DNA from: an uncultured Gammaproteobacteria bacterium
Lineage (GTDB): Bacteria; Pseudomonadota; Gammaproteobacteria; Pseudomonadales; Pseudohongiellaceae
Length of the DNA stretch: 64,000 nt
NCBI GenBank assembly: GCA_937898685.1
Contig: CALEJT010000089.1
Coordinates: 1 to 64,000, forward strand
Reading direction: 5' to 3'
Shown: piece by piece, positions 44,677 to 54,894 of the stretch
Numbering within the stretch: position 1 is the first letter of the stretch
How the letters are laid out: the number at the start of each line of letters is the position of its first letter
Translations under genes and position numbers: made by a program
The notes under the pieces: model-generated
Seen by the model: the letters and a program-made list of their open reading frames with translations, nothing else
Databases searched by the model: none
Told to the model about the DNA's origin: nothing

Positions 44677-45241
44677 TTTCCCGGTTGGCGTGGTCGGTGA
44701 CGTCGCGTACCGCGGTCAGCTCGGGGAAGTGGCGCATCAAGGTGGCTTCTACACCCTGCTTGAGCGTCACATCGGCCTGCCCGCAACCCTGGCAACCGCC
44801 GCCGAAACGGAGTACTGCCACGTTGTCGTCGGTGAGCTGTTCCAAGGTGATGTTGCCGCCATGCATGGCGAGACCGGGGTTGATCTCGTTGTAGAGCACA
44901 TAGTTGATGCGATCGGCGAGCGAGCTGTCCGGACCGATCTTCGGCATGCGCGAGTTGGGTGCGCGGATCGTCAGTTGGCCACCCATCGAGTCCTTGGCGA
45001 AGTCCACCACAGCCTCTTCGAGGTAGGGTTTGCTCTTCTTTTCGATCCAGGCGCGGAAGCCGTTGTATTCGTACGGTTCGTCATCGGGCTCTTGCTCACC
45101 GGGACGACAGAAGGCGATGCAGGTTTCCGCCTTCGGCGTACCACCATCGAGCACGAATACGCGAATGCCGATGCCCTCACAGTTCTGCTTGGCCAGCAGT
45201 TCACGCAGGTAGGTTTGACCGGATTCAGTGATTTCAATCAT
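44660..45241 (-). CDS. nfuA: Fe-S biogenesis protein NfuA
   Basis: NfuA carries [4Fe-4S] clusters to client enzymes and protects them under oxidative stress. The 193-residue protein has a degenerate A-type domain (residues 1-95, lacking the usual cysteines) and a C-terminal Nfu domain with the C-x2-C in FGGGCQGCGQADVTL (around 150). Length matches E. coli NfuA (191). It overlaps mtnP and is divergent from the DUF2970 gene. Confidence 0.96.
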   Translation of the reverse strand: MIEITESGQTYLRELLAKQNCEGIGIRVFVLDGGTPKAETCIAFCRPGEQEPDDEPYEYNGFRAWIEKKSKPYLEEAVVDFAKDSMGGQLTIRAPNSRMPKIGPDSSLADRINYVLYNEINPGLAMHGGNITLEQLTDDNVAVLRFGGGCQGCGQADVTLKQGVEATLMRHFPELTAVRDVTDHANRENAYYK

Positions 45242-45349
45242 CGGAATTTTCCGTGGGGTTGACGCAGCTCAGGCGCGGTATTGTTACCGAGGTATGGGCC
45301 GATGCGGTAAAATGCAACCACCTTAAACAACTTAGAGAGTGGTCGCATT

Positions 45350-45595
45350 GTGAATCAGCATCTACGAGAAAGCAAAACGCACAGCGCTCAGACCGAAGGT
45401 GACAAGATCCCCTTCTGGCGCGTGATGATCAGCGTGATTCAGGCCAGCTTCGGCGTACAGAACAAGGACAATCGTGAAAGGGATTTCAAGCAGGGCCGTT
45501 TGTTGCCCTTCATCGTCGCTGCTGTGCTCTTCACCGTCGTCTTCGTCCTCACTCTGATGACGATCGTGAGCTCGGTACTCAACAGCGGCGCCTGA
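45350..45595 (+). CDS. Small DUF2970 membrane protein
   Basis: The 81-residue protein matches the DUF2970 pattern: a short hydrophilic start, FWRVMISVIQASFGVQNKDN, RERDFKQG, then a single membrane helix (about residues 51-75). Function is unknown in the family. The start is GTG at 45350 with an AGAGAG stretch upstream. It is divergent from nfuA across a 108-base gap and converges with the His-rich small gene. Confidence 0.85.
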   Translation: MNQHLRESKTHSAQTEGDKIPFWRVMISVIQASFGVQNKDNRERDFKQGRLLPFIVAAVLFTVVFVLTLMTIVSSVLNSGA

Positions 45596-45612
45596 ACCTT
45601 CGTCCAGGCGCC
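45587..45612. terminator. Hairpin between convergent small genes
   Basis: GGCGCCTG (45587-45594) pairs perfectly with CAGGCGCC (45605-45612) across a 10-base loop and overlaps the DUF2970 stop codon. No T run follows on either strand, so it is a weak terminator candidate or an mRNA 3'-end stabiliser. Confidence 0.4.
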
Positions 45613-45625
45613 ACCCTGAAGAACA

Positions 45626-45772
45626 TCAGTTGTGGTTGGCCACGAAGAAAAGAACGCCGCTGACGGCAATGGCGATGGCGAAGAACGCTGCAATCGTATC
45701 GGCCCGGCTGTCGGCGGGATCCGGATCTCGATGGGGTTCCTGATGGGTATCGTGATGATCGTGATGGCTCAT
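45626..45772 (-). CDS. Tiny His-rich single-helix membrane protein
   Basis: This 48-residue frame starts MSHHDHHDTHQEPHRDPDP and ends with one clear membrane helix (TIAAFFAIAIAVSGVLFFVA, about 26-45). Six histidines lie in the first 14 residues, so metal binding is possible. The ATG at 45772 has GAGAG about 8 bases upstream. I do not recognise the family. The combination of a ribosome site, clean hydrophobic helix and strand-consistent position argues for a real gene, but short length keeps confidence moderate. Confidence 0.6.
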   Translation of the reverse strand: MSHHDHHDTHQEPHRDPDPADSRADTIAAFFAIAIAVSGVLFFVANHN

Positions 45773-46018
45773 GAGGTTTTCTCTCGGGGAAAACGAATAC
45801 ACCGCTGCTGCGGACGCGGGCCGCGATTTTAATGATTCGCTGCCGATAACGCCAGCAACCAACTATGGCCGCGATGATACGGCCAAAACGAAAGGTCTCC
45901 TCCTCCCTCGGGTGGCAGGTAACGGTGGCTAGGTATTGACCACCCCTTCGAGTATCATCGCGCGCTTCTTTTTTCTTTCGCTTTTCCATGATGGAAGAGC
46001 CCAACTGAAAGCAACGCC

Positions 46019-47660
<1,642 letters not shown>

Positions 47661-47677
<17 letters not shown>

Positions 47678-48182
47678 TAAGCAGGGCCAGCTGCTGGACA
47701 ACCCTTGGGTTCTGGTGTCCAAGGATGCCACCCTGGAACAGGCGCTCGCGGAAACTTCCCAGCACCTGTTGGTGCATGTGGCGCTCTGGAACGCCCACAA
47801 GGACGAACTGCGTAACAGCGGTCGCGCCATCGCCGTGTGGCTCGACAGCAGCGATCAGGCGGACGCCATTGCAGCGGACCTCCCTGCTCTGCCGCTCGTC
47901 GCGCTGAACTTCCCGACCTTCATGGATGGTCGCAGCTATTCCACTGCGGTGACGCTGCGTCTGCATCACAAATACGAAGGTGAGATCCGCGCCATCGGTG
48001 ATGTCTTGCGTGACCAGTTGTTCTACATGCGCCGCTGCGGTTTCAGCACCTTCGATCTGAAGGATAGCGTGAAGCTGGAAGACGCTCAGAAAGGACTGCA
48101 CGACTACACCACCAACTATCAGAGCACGGTGGAAGAACCGCTGCCGCTGTTCCGTCGTCGCGAGACCAGCGCTGCAGTGTGA
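47661..48182 (+). CDS. DUF934 family protein (cysI partner)
   Basis: The 173-residue protein is of the DUF934 family commonly encoded immediately after cysI in proteobacteria. It has the segment ALNFPTFMDGRSYSTAVTLR, then GEIRAIGDVLRDQLFYMRRCGFSTFDL. Function is unproven but tied to sulfite reduction by context. The ATG at 47661 has a perfect AAGGAG seven to eight bases upstream and overlaps the cysI stop by 17 bases, so the two are translated together. Confidence 0.9.
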
Positions 48183-48205
48183 GTGGAAAGACGAACGCAG
48201 ATACG

Positions 48206-48231
48206 AAAACGGCCACTGATGTGGCCGTTTT
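48206..48231. terminator. Bidirectional rho-independent terminator
   Basis: AAAACGGCCAC-TGAT-GTGGCCGTTTT forms an 11-base stem with a 4-base loop. A-rich and T-rich flanks let it work on both strands. It lies between the convergent DUF934 and sohB genes and should end both transcripts. Confidence 0.9.
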
Positions 48232-48245
48232 CATTGGCGGGTTAA

Positions 48246-49322
48246 TTAGGAGAAAAACTTCTCTTTGTCGGCGCGATGCAACCAGTCCTGGGCGACGCGG
48301 TTGAAAGCTCGCGTCATCGCGCTTTCAACCAAGGACGAAAGACGTTCGCCCAACTTCTTCTTGTATTCCCAGCTGACTTCGAACACGTCGCAGTCAGCGA
48401 GACGGCTCATGATCCACTCGTCGCTCACGCCGAGTTCGTCGATCAGACCACGCTCGAGCGCCTGTTGACCGGTCCATACCTCACCCGTCGCCACGCTCGG
48501 CAAATCCACCTGCGGACGATATTGCGCGATGAAGGCTTTGAAGAGGCCGTGCATTTCATCCACTTCTTCCTGCACCTTCTGACGATCCTTGTCGGTGTTC
48601 TCACCGAAGGTGGTGAGCGTGCGCTTGTACTCGCCGGCCGTGATCATCTCGTAGTCGATCTTGTTGTCCTTCAACAGGCGATGCACGTTGGGCAGTTGTA
48701 CGAGTACGCCGATCGAGCCGACGTAAGCGAAGGGTGCAGCGATCAGATGATCGGCGACACAGGCCATCATGTAACCACCACTCGCGGCGACCAGATCGAC
48801 GGCAATCGTCAAACGGAGTTTGGCCTTGCGGATGCGCGTCAGTTGCGAAGCGGCCAGACCATAGGCATGCACCATGCCACCGGGACTTTCGAGTTTGAGC
48901 AGTACTTCGTCCTGCTCCGGTCGCGCCACCGCCAACACTCCGGAAATGCACTGACGTAGATCCTCTACCGCCGAAGCGCGGGTATCGCCGTCGAAGTTGA
49001 GCACGAAGATGCGCTTCTTGCCGGAGTCGGCATTGGCAGCAGCTTGCTTCTTGCGGGCCTTGCGCTCTGCTTTTTCCTTCTGGCGCTCCGCTTTCTCCTC
49101 GGCCTTCAAGATTTCCTCGTCGAGGATTTCCTCGCGCAGATCATCCTTGATGCGCTCCAACTCGTCGTTGAGTTTGGTGACGACGATGTGCCCTTCCTGC
49201 TTGCCATGCTGGCGCTGCCGCATCGCGTTGGCCGCCAGAATCACGACGACGAAGATCAGCAGCAGGGCGAAGGTGAGGCTCTTGGCCAGGAACAGGCCGT
49301 ATTCGTAAAGGAAAGAGTCCAC
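48246..49322 (-). CDS. sohB: Inner-membrane protease SohB (S49 family)
   Basis: SohB is a signal-peptide-peptidase-like serine protease facing the periplasm. The 358-residue protein has an N-terminal membrane helix (about residues 12-32) and a strongly charged lysine/glutamate-rich helix (50-95). The S49 domain follows, with LESPGGMVHAYGLAASQL, the catalytic serine in AASGGYMMAC and PFAYVGSIGVLVQ. Length is close to E. coli SohB (349). It converges with the cysI operon at a shared terminator. Confidence 0.95.
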   Translation of the reverse strand: MDSFLYEYGLFLAKSLTFALLLIFVVVILAANAMRQRQHGKQEGHIVVTKLNDELERIKDDLREEILDEEILKAEEKAERQKEKAERKARKKQAAANADSGKKRIFVLNFDGDTRASAVEDLRQCISGVLAVARPEQDEVLLKLESPGGMVHAYGLAASQLTRIRKAKLRLTIAVDLVAASGGYMMACVADHLIAAPFAYVGSIGVLVQLPNVHRLLKDNKIDYEMITAGEYKRTLTTFGENTDKDRQKVQEEVDEMHGLFKAFIAQYRPQVDLPSVATGEVWTGQQALERGLIDELGVSDEWIMSRLADCDVFEVSWEYKKKLGERLSSLVESAMTRAFNRVAQDWLHRADKEKFFS

Positions 49323-49359
49323 GTGGTTTACTCAATTGAAAAGAGCGGCAATTCTGCGT

Positions 49360-50076
49360 TCAGGCGCCTTCCTGCGCAAGCCACAGGCAATTTTGACCGC
49401 TGCTTTTGTGGATCTGCTCCAGATTGCGCCGATGCGCCTCCAGTTCTTCTGGCGTAGGCTTGATCACGCGTAGCGGTGGCCGCGGTCCAGTCAGCTTGGC
49501 AGCCTCCTCGCCTCTCGCGTCCTCGCCGCCGGCCTCGTGGCCCAGGTGCAACGAAGACTGCCCGCCCGTCATCAGCAGATAGACGTCGGCGAGAATCTCG
49601 GCGTCCTTCAATGCGCCGTGCAATACACGCTGACTGTTGTCGACGTCGTAGCGTTTGCAGAGCGCATCCAAGTTGTTCTTCTGACCGGGATGTTTCTTGC
49701 GTGCCAGCGCCAGTGAATCGACCACGGAGCAGTACTCGAGCATGGTCTTGTAACCGCGATCGAGCCGGGCCAGTTCGTAATCGAGGAAGCCGATGTCGAA
49801 CGGCGCGTTGTGAATGATGAGTTCGGCACCCTGCACGAATTCGAGAAAGAGATCCGCTATCTCGGCAAAGACGGGTTTGTCGGCGAGGAACTCGTTGGTG
49901 ATGCCGTGCACTTCGAGTGCACCCGCATCCACTTCGCGCTCCGGGTTGATGTAGAGGTGCAGATGTTTGCCGGTCAGCTTGCGGTTGAGCAATTCGACGC
50001 AGCCGATCTCGATGATGCGATGTCCCTGCGCGGGGTCGAGACCAGTGGTTTCCGTGTCGAGCACGATCTGACGCAT
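49360..50076 (-). CDS. dnaQ: DNA polymerase III epsilon subunit (3'-5' proofreading exonuclease)
   Basis: DnaQ proofreads newly made DNA inside the replicase. The 238-residue protein has the three DEDDh exonuclease motifs: LDTETTGLDP (D7, E9), HNAPFDIGFLDYEL, and H-G-A-L-K-D-A-E. A C-terminal segment for binding the polymerase alpha subunit follows. It lies 13 bases after rnhA on the same strand, as in Pseudomonas; in E. coli the two are divergent. Confidence 0.96.
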   Translation of the reverse strand: MRQIVLDTETTGLDPAQGHRIIEIGCVELLNRKLTGKHLHLYINPEREVDAGALEVHGITNEFLADKPVFAEIADLFLEFVQGAELIIHNAPFDIGFLDYELARLDRGYKTMLEYCSVVDSLALARKKHPGQKNNLDALCKRYDVDNSQRVLHGALKDAEILADVYLLMTGGQSSLHLGHEAGGEDARGEEAAKLTGPRPPLRVIKPTPEELEAHRRNLEQIHKSSGQNCLWLAQEGA

Positions 50077-50089
50077 GTCGTAGTCCTGT

Positions 50090-50533
50090 TCAATTCAAAG
50101 CAAGTTCGTCGATGCCACGGTTGGCGAGACGATCGGCCAATTCGTTCATGGGATGGCCGCTGTGGCCTTTCACCCATTCCCAACTCAATGTGTGTTTGTT
50201 CGCGAGTTCGTCCAGGGTTTGCCAAAGATCGGCATTGAGTACTGGTTTCTTGGCGGCGGTACGCCAGCCCTTCTTCTTCCAGCCGTCGAGCCACTCGGTC
50301 ATGCCCTGCAGCACGTATTTGGAGTCCGTCACCACCAGCACCCGGCACGGACGCTTGAGTGCCTGCAAGCCACGAATGACCGCCGTCAGCTCCATGCGAT
50401 TGTTGGTGGTGAGCTGTTCTCCACCGTAGAGCTCTTTGCGCTGCTCACCGTATTCGAGGATGGCGCCCCACCCGCCTGGGCCTGGATTACCACGGCAGGC
50501 TCCGTCCGTGTAGAGATGTACTTCAGCTGTCAT
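50090..50533 (-). CDS. rnhA: Ribonuclease HI
   Basis: RNase HI degrades the RNA strand of RNA-DNA hybrids. The 147-residue protein has all four catalytic acids at the same numbers as the E. coli enzyme: D10 (YTDGACRGNPGPGGWG), E48 (NRMELTAVI), D70 (VTDSKYV) and D134 (ELADRLAN), plus H124. It starts inside the 3' end of the methyltransferase gene (11-base overlap). Confidence 0.97.
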   Translation of the reverse strand: MTAEVHLYTDGACRGNPGPGGWGAILEYGEQRKELYGGEQLTTNNRMELTAVIRGLQALKRPCRVLVVTDSKYVLQGMTEWLDGWKKKGWRTAAKKPVLNADLWQTLDELANKHTLSWEWVKGHSGHPMNELADRLANRGIDELALN

Positions 50534-51332
50534 GCATGTCCCGATCGCTGACGACTACTTCTGGCGCGGGTGCACGGCGGCATCCGCTCGCTTCCGCCAC
50601 TGGCAAGCCCACTGCGGGCAGACGCCAGTTCACCTGCACGGGCGTCAGCGGCAATACCTGTTTGCGTGCGGTGATCACATACATGGCACCCGTGGGCCAA
50701 TTGAAGCGGGTCGCCAGAGGTTCGAGCCAGGCACTCCAGCGTATCGCGCGTTCGCCGTTGATGGGCAGCACGTGCACGCCGTAATGGATGCTGTCGATCT
50801 GGAAATCGAGCAACTTGAGCCAGTCACAGATGCGCGCGGCGCCGAGCCGCGCCGAAGCCCAGGGCGTGGCGCCATTGCGCGCCCGATGCAGCCAGTTGCG
50901 CAGCCCCCAGGTGCTGCGTGGGTTGAAGCCCACGATCACGAGATGGCCGCCGGCGATCAATACCCGTGCCGCTTCGCGCAGCAATTGGTGCGGATGCGTC
51001 GAGAAATCCAGCGCATGATGCAGGAGCACGAGATCGACCGACATGTTGGCGAGGGGAATGGCTTCACCTCGCGCGACGGCCGGATGACGATCGCTGACCC
51101 CGACATGGGGACAGAAGGAAAATTTGTGTCCCATGGGGCTGGCTTCGTACAGCAAGAGATCTGCACAGCCCAATTGCAAGAGGTGGTAGCCGAAGCGCCG
51201 CTGCAGTGCACGGTCGACCAAACGCCGTTCCTCGCGCCACAGATGCTGGCCCAGGGGCGTTTCGTACCAGGCAGTGAGCGCTTGGTAGGCGGCGGGTGTC
51301 GAGCGCGTTTGTGGCTGAGAGCTGATGCGCAT
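50523..51332 (-). CDS. Class I SAM-dependent methyltransferase (YafS-like)
   Basis: The 269-residue protein has a Rossmann methyltransferase core with LLQLGCADLLLYEASP at the SAM motif I position. Post-motif segments HHALDFSTHPHQLLREAARVL and GGHLVIVGFNP follow. Its position between rnhA and divergent gloB matches yafS in E. coli and the equivalent Pseudomonas gene; the substrate is not known. I chose the ATG at 51332; a longer frame to 51470 has no family support and would reach into the gloB promoter region. Confidence 0.88.
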   Translation of the reverse strand: MRISSQPQTRSTPAAYQALTAWYETPLGQHLWREERRLVDRALQRRFGYHLLQLGCADLLLYEASPMGHKFSFCPHVGVSDRHPAVARGEAIPLANMSVDLVLLHHALDFSTHPHQLLREAARVLIAGGHLVIVGFNPRSTWGLRNWLHRARNGATPWASARLGAARICDWLKLLDFQIDSIHYGVHVLPINGERAIRWSAWLEPLATRFNWPTGAMYVITARKQVLPLTPVQVNWRLPAVGLPVAEASGCRRAPAPEVVVSDRDMHDS

Positions 51333-51393
51333 GGGCGGGTGCCGTGAACTAAAGGCGAATCTTACTCGCTGCAGCCCGCTTTTAAACCCTTGG

Positions 51394-51411
51394 CGTGCCC
51401 ACGGGGGCACG
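51394..51411. other. Hairpin in the gloB-methyltransferase divergent region
   Basis: CGTGCCC (51394-51400) pairs with GGGCACG (51405-51411) across ACGG. It lies between the two divergent starts, upstream of the gloB promoter. It could be an operator or part of the methyltransferase leader; nothing else in this 158-base gap was recognised. Confidence 0.4.
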
Positions 51412-51432
51412 ATTGCGTTGTGTGCCCTGGGG

Positions 51433-51463
51433 TTGAGACTATTGCCGAACTTTGCTTTATATT
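51433..51463 (+). promoter_or_regulatory. Probable gloB promoter
   Basis: TTGAGA (51433-51438, 4 of 6) precedes TATATT (51458-51463, 5 of 6) with a 19-base spacer, or TTTATA (51456-51461) with a 17-base spacer. Transcription would start near 51470, about 20 bases before the gloB ATG. It may also serve the opp genes that follow 33 bases after gloB. Confidence 0.5.
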
Positions 51464-51490
51464 GCCGCAACTCGTCACAGCCCCGCAGTC

Positions 51491-52276
51491 ATGCTCGACA
51501 TACATCCGATTCCCGCTTTTCAGGACAACTATCTCTGGTTGCTGGTCGATCCGGCCACGCGTCAGGCGGCAGTGGTCGATCCTGGTGACGCTCAACCCGT
51601 CATCGCCTACCTCCAGCAGCACGATCTGAGACTTGCCGCGATTCTCATCACTCACCACCATGCCGACCACATCGGCGGCGTCGGCACCCTGTTGAATCGT
51701 TTTGGTCCACTCGACGTCTATGGTCCGGAGACGCCACGCATTCCGCACGTGAATCAACCGGTGAAGGAAGGTTCGACGCCGACCGTCCTCGGCCAACTCT
51801 TCGATGTGCTCGAAGTGCCCGGCCATACTCTCGAGCACATTGCGTATGTCAGTCGCGAGCCCCTCAAAGCAGGCCGCGCCCTCTTCTGTGGCGACACGCT
51901 CTTTGCCGCCGGTTGCGGACGCATGTTCGAAGGTACACCGCCGATGATGCAGGCCTCGCTGCAGAAGCTGGCATCGTTGCCGCCGGACACGCTCGTCTAC
52001 TGCGCGCACGAATACACCCTGAGCAACCTGCGATTCGCAACAGCCGTGATGCCGGACAACCCGGCACTGCAAGAACGGCAGCAGCGCGAGGCCGCCAAAC
52101 GTGAACGCGGCGAGCCCACGGTACCGAGCGCGCTTGCGGTGGAACTCGCCACCAATCCCTTCCTACGTTGCGCCGACCCGGCCGTGATAGCGAAGGCCGA
52201 AAGTGTCGAAGCACTGCCGGCTCGCGATGCGGCGACGGTCTTCGGTGCACTGCGACGCTGGAAAGACAGATTCTGA
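51491..52276 (+). CDS. gloB: Hydroxyacylglutathione hydrolase (glyoxalase II)
   Basis: GloB hydrolyses S-lactoylglutathione to lactate and glutathione, the last step of methylglyoxal detoxification. The 261-residue protein has the metallo-beta-lactamase metal motif THHHADHIGG, the further ligands in VPGHTLEH and FCGDTLFAAGCGR, and the C-terminal glyoxalase extension. The ATG at 51491 (MLDIHPIPAFQDNY) matches the family start; an upstream frame to 51452 is not needed. Confidence 0.96.
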   Translation: MLDIHPIPAFQDNYLWLLVDPATRQAAVVDPGDAQPVIAYLQQHDLRLAAILITHHHADHIGGVGTLLNRFGPLDVYGPETPRIPHVNQPVKEGSTPTVLGQLFDVLEVPGHTLEHIAYVSREPLKAGRALFCGDTLFAAGCGRMFEGTPPMMQASLQKLASLPPDTLVYCAHEYTLSNLRFATAVMPDNPALQERQQREAAKRERGEPTVPSALAVELATNPFLRCADPAVIAKAESVEALPARDAATVFGALRRWKDRF

Positions 52277-52308
52277 TCCGAGGTCCGGTCAGGTGTTGGA
52301 GGTCCCCC

Positions 52309-53949
52309 ATGAACAGTGACAACTTCTCACCTCACCGTTGCCTTCGCGTGTTCGCGCTGTTGCTGTGTGCACTCTTCGCATGGCCGGCGGTGGCACAGAA
52401 CGGCGTCGATTTCGCGCGTCAGGCGGTGCAGATCGCCATGACCGGCGAGCCCCGCAACCTCAACAGCATTCGCGCCACCGACCAGCTCAGTATCTTCTAT
52501 CTCGAACATGTGAAGGAAGGTCTGCTGCGCAAGAACGCGCGCAACGAGCTCGTCGGCGGCGTCGCCGAGCGTTGGGAAATGGAAGGCACGCACGCCAAGT
52601 TCTGGTTGCGTCGCAATGCGATGTGGAGCGATGGCAAACCCGTCACCGCCCACGATTTCGTCTTCGCCTGGCGCCAAGTGGTGAATCCCGAAGTCGCCGC
52701 CGAATACGCTTCCATCATGTATCCGGTGAAGAACGCCGAAGCCATCAACGCCGGGAAAATGCCGCTCGAGGCACTCGGTGTCAGAGCCATCGACGACTAT
52801 ACCTTGGAAGTTGAACTGGAAGCCCCCACCGGGTACTTCCTCGCCCTCACCTCCTTCATGATCTACTACCCCGTGCGCGAGGATTTCTACAAGGCACAGA
52901 ACGGTCGCTATTTCGCGGACGTCGAGAACATGATCTTCAACGGTCCCTTCAAGATCACGCGTTGGGTGCACGGCGCTTCACTGCGCATGGAAAAGAATCC
53001 GACGTACTGGGACGCCGACAGCGTCACGCTCAACGTGATCGATACGCCCTACATGACGCCGGACTCGAAGGCACGCTTCAATCTATTCAAGGACGGCAAA
53101 CTCGCGGTGGAGAATGGTTTGCAAGGCCTCGAAGCAGAAGAGCTGCGTGATGCACTCGCCAATCGCATGCGCATCCACAGCCACTCCGACGGTACGGTGT
53201 TCTATGTCGAGTTCAATCATCGTCCCGGCCGCGTCACCGGCAACACGAATCTGCGTAAGGCCATGCAGGCGGTGTTCGATTCACAGGAGCTGGTCTACAA
53301 GGTGATCGGCATCGCCGGTTACATCCCAGGTCGTTCGCTGTTTCCCGTGTACATGAACGGTGTCAACGACAAGTTCCGTATCGAATATCCGGTGCCACAG
53401 CCCGAGCTGAATCTCGAAAAGGCACGACAACATCTGGAGCTGGCGAAGCAGGAACTCGGAGTCGATGAAATTCCCCCGCTCGCCATTCTGTGCGACGACC
53501 GTGAAATCGCCATCCTGCAGGCCCAGTACTTCCAAGCACTGTTCAAACGCACGCTGGGGCTCGACATCAAGGTCGACTCCCAGACCTTCAAGCAACGACT
53601 CGACAAATCCCAGAACGGCAACTTCGATCTGATCCTCACGGGCTGGGGCCCGGACTACGAAGACCCCATGACCTTCGGCGATCTCTTTGCATCCTGGAAC
53701 GTCAACAACAAGGGGCGCTACAGCAGCCCGGTCTACGATTCCTTCGTACGCACGGCGCAGGGCACTTCCGACCAGCAGATCCGTATGGATGCCATGGGCC
53801 GGATGCAGACGCATCTGATCGAAGAGGCAGTGATTCTTCCCAGTTATGAACGTGTCGCCAACGTCGTGCAGGATCCGCGCCTCGTCGGTGTGATGTTCAA
53901 ACAGACGGGCGCCTCCATGGTGCTCACCTACGCACGAGTGGTCGAATAA
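52309..53949 (+). CDS. oppA: Periplasmic oligopeptide-binding protein (OppA family)
   Basis: This binding protein delivers peptides to the OppBCDF importer. The 546-residue protein has a signal peptide (VFALLLCALFAWPAVA, cleavage after A29; no lipobox). Cluster-C motifs follow: WSDGKPVTAHDFVFAW, RAIDDYTLEVEL, FNGPFKITRW and LTGWGPDYEDPMTF. The start at 52309 has GGAGG six bases upstream. It is 33 bases after gloB. In the E. coli and Pseudomonas gloB region as I recall it a mltD gene stands near; it is absent here. Confidence 0.93.
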   Translation: MNSDNFSPHRCLRVFALLLCALFAWPAVAQNGVDFARQAVQIAMTGEPRNLNSIRATDQLSIFYLEHVKEGLLRKNARNELVGGVAERWEMEGTHAKFWLRRNAMWSDGKPVTAHDFVFAWRQVVNPEVAAEYASIMYPVKNAEAINAGKMPLEALGVRAIDDYTLEVELEAPTGYFLALTSFMIYYPVREDFYKAQNGRYFADVENMIFNGPFKITRWVHGASLRMEKNPTYWDADSVTLNVIDTPYMTPDSKARFNLFKDGKLAVENGLQGLEAEELRDALANRMRIHSHSDGTVFYVEFNHRPGRVTGNTNLRKAMQAVFDSQELVYKVIGIAGYIPGRSLFPVYMNGVNDKFRIEYPVPQPELNLEKARQHLELAKQELGVDEIPPLAILCDDREIAILQAQYFQALFKRTLGLDIKVDSQTFKQRLDKSQNGNFDLILTGWGPDYEDPMTFGDLFASWNVNNKGRYSSPVYDSFVRTAQGTSDQQIRMDAMGRMQTHLIEEAVILPSYERVANVVQDPRLVGVMFKQTGASMVLTYARVVE

Positions 53950-53954
53950 GCCTC

Positions 53955-54893
53955 ATGCTGTCCTACATCCTCAAGCGCCTCGGCATCGGCGTCTTCACCA
54001 TCTGGTTCATCGCCACAGCCACCTTTACCGCCATGCACATGGTGCCGGGTGATCCGTTGAGCAACGAGCGAGGCACCAACGAAATCATCCGCGCCAACCT
54101 CGAGCGTCAGTACGGGCTCGACAAACCCGTGTTCCAGCAATATCTGCTCTACATGGGCAACATGCTCAAAGGTGATTTCGGCATCGCTTTCAGCGAAGAG
54201 AACCGTTCGGTCAACGACATCATCCGTGAGCACTTTCCCGTCTCCGCCACGCTCGGTTTGCTTTCTTTGCTCTTCGCCACGGCTGGTGGCGTGTTGTGGG
54301 GTGCCCTCGCCGCGCTCTATCGCAATCGTTTGCCGGATGCCGTGCTGATGTTCCTGGTGATCCTTGGCATCTCGGTGCCGAGTTTCGTGTTCGCCGCCTT
54401 GAGCCAATTGCTCATCCTGAATCTCAATCAATGGGCCGGCCGCTCCATCCTGCCAGTGGCTGGCTGGGGTGATTTCCGCTCGATGCTCGTGCCCGCGCTC
54501 GTGCTCGGCATGAGCACCATGGCCTTCATGACGCGCCTGATGCGTTCCTCGATGTTGGAAGTCGCCAATACCGACTACATCCGCACCGCGCGTGCCAAGG
54601 GGCTGTCGCCCACCCGCATCTTCTTCCGTCATCAACTGCGCAACGCCATCCTGCCAGTGATCACGGTGTTGGGGCCGGCAATCGCCATCATCACCACCGG
54701 CGGCTTCGTCGTCGAAAGTGTGTTCGCGATTCCCGGGCTGGGCCGCTACTTCGTCCAGGCGGTGGCGCAACTCGACTACACGGTGATCATGGGCACCACC
54801 GTATTCTTTGGCGCCTTCCTCGTGTTGGTCGTAATCGCCGTGGACATCCTCTATGGCTTCATCGATCCGCGTATCAGGCTCGGAGCCGTGTGA
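53955..54893 (+). CDS. oppB: Oligopeptide ABC transporter permease OppB
   Basis: The 312-residue permease has six membrane helices, starting MLSYILKRLGIGVFTIWFI. The conserved EAA loop DYIRTARAKGLSPTRIFFRH near residues 205-222 contacts the ATPases. The typical N-terminal periplasmic segment MVPGDPL is present. It starts 5 bases after the oppA stop and ends 1 base before oppC. Confidence 0.95.
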   Translation: MLSYILKRLGIGVFTIWFIATATFTAMHMVPGDPLSNERGTNEIIRANLERQYGLDKPVFQQYLLYMGNMLKGDFGIAFSEENRSVNDIIREHFPVSATLGLLSLLFATAGGVLWGALAALYRNRLPDAVLMFLVILGISVPSFVFAALSQLLILNLNQWAGRSILPVAGWGDFRSMLVPALVLGMSTMAFMTRLMRSSMLEVANTDYIRTARAKGLSPTRIFFRHQLRNAILPVITVLGPAIAIITTGGFVVESVFAIPGLGRYFVQAVAQLDYTVIMGTTVFFGAFLVLVVIAVDILYGFIDPRIRLGAV

Positions 54894-54894
54894 C

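Noticed and set aside
45936..45958. TTGACC and TATCAT upstream of cysI as a promoter
   Set aside because: The spacer is only 11 bases, too short for a sigma-70 promoter.
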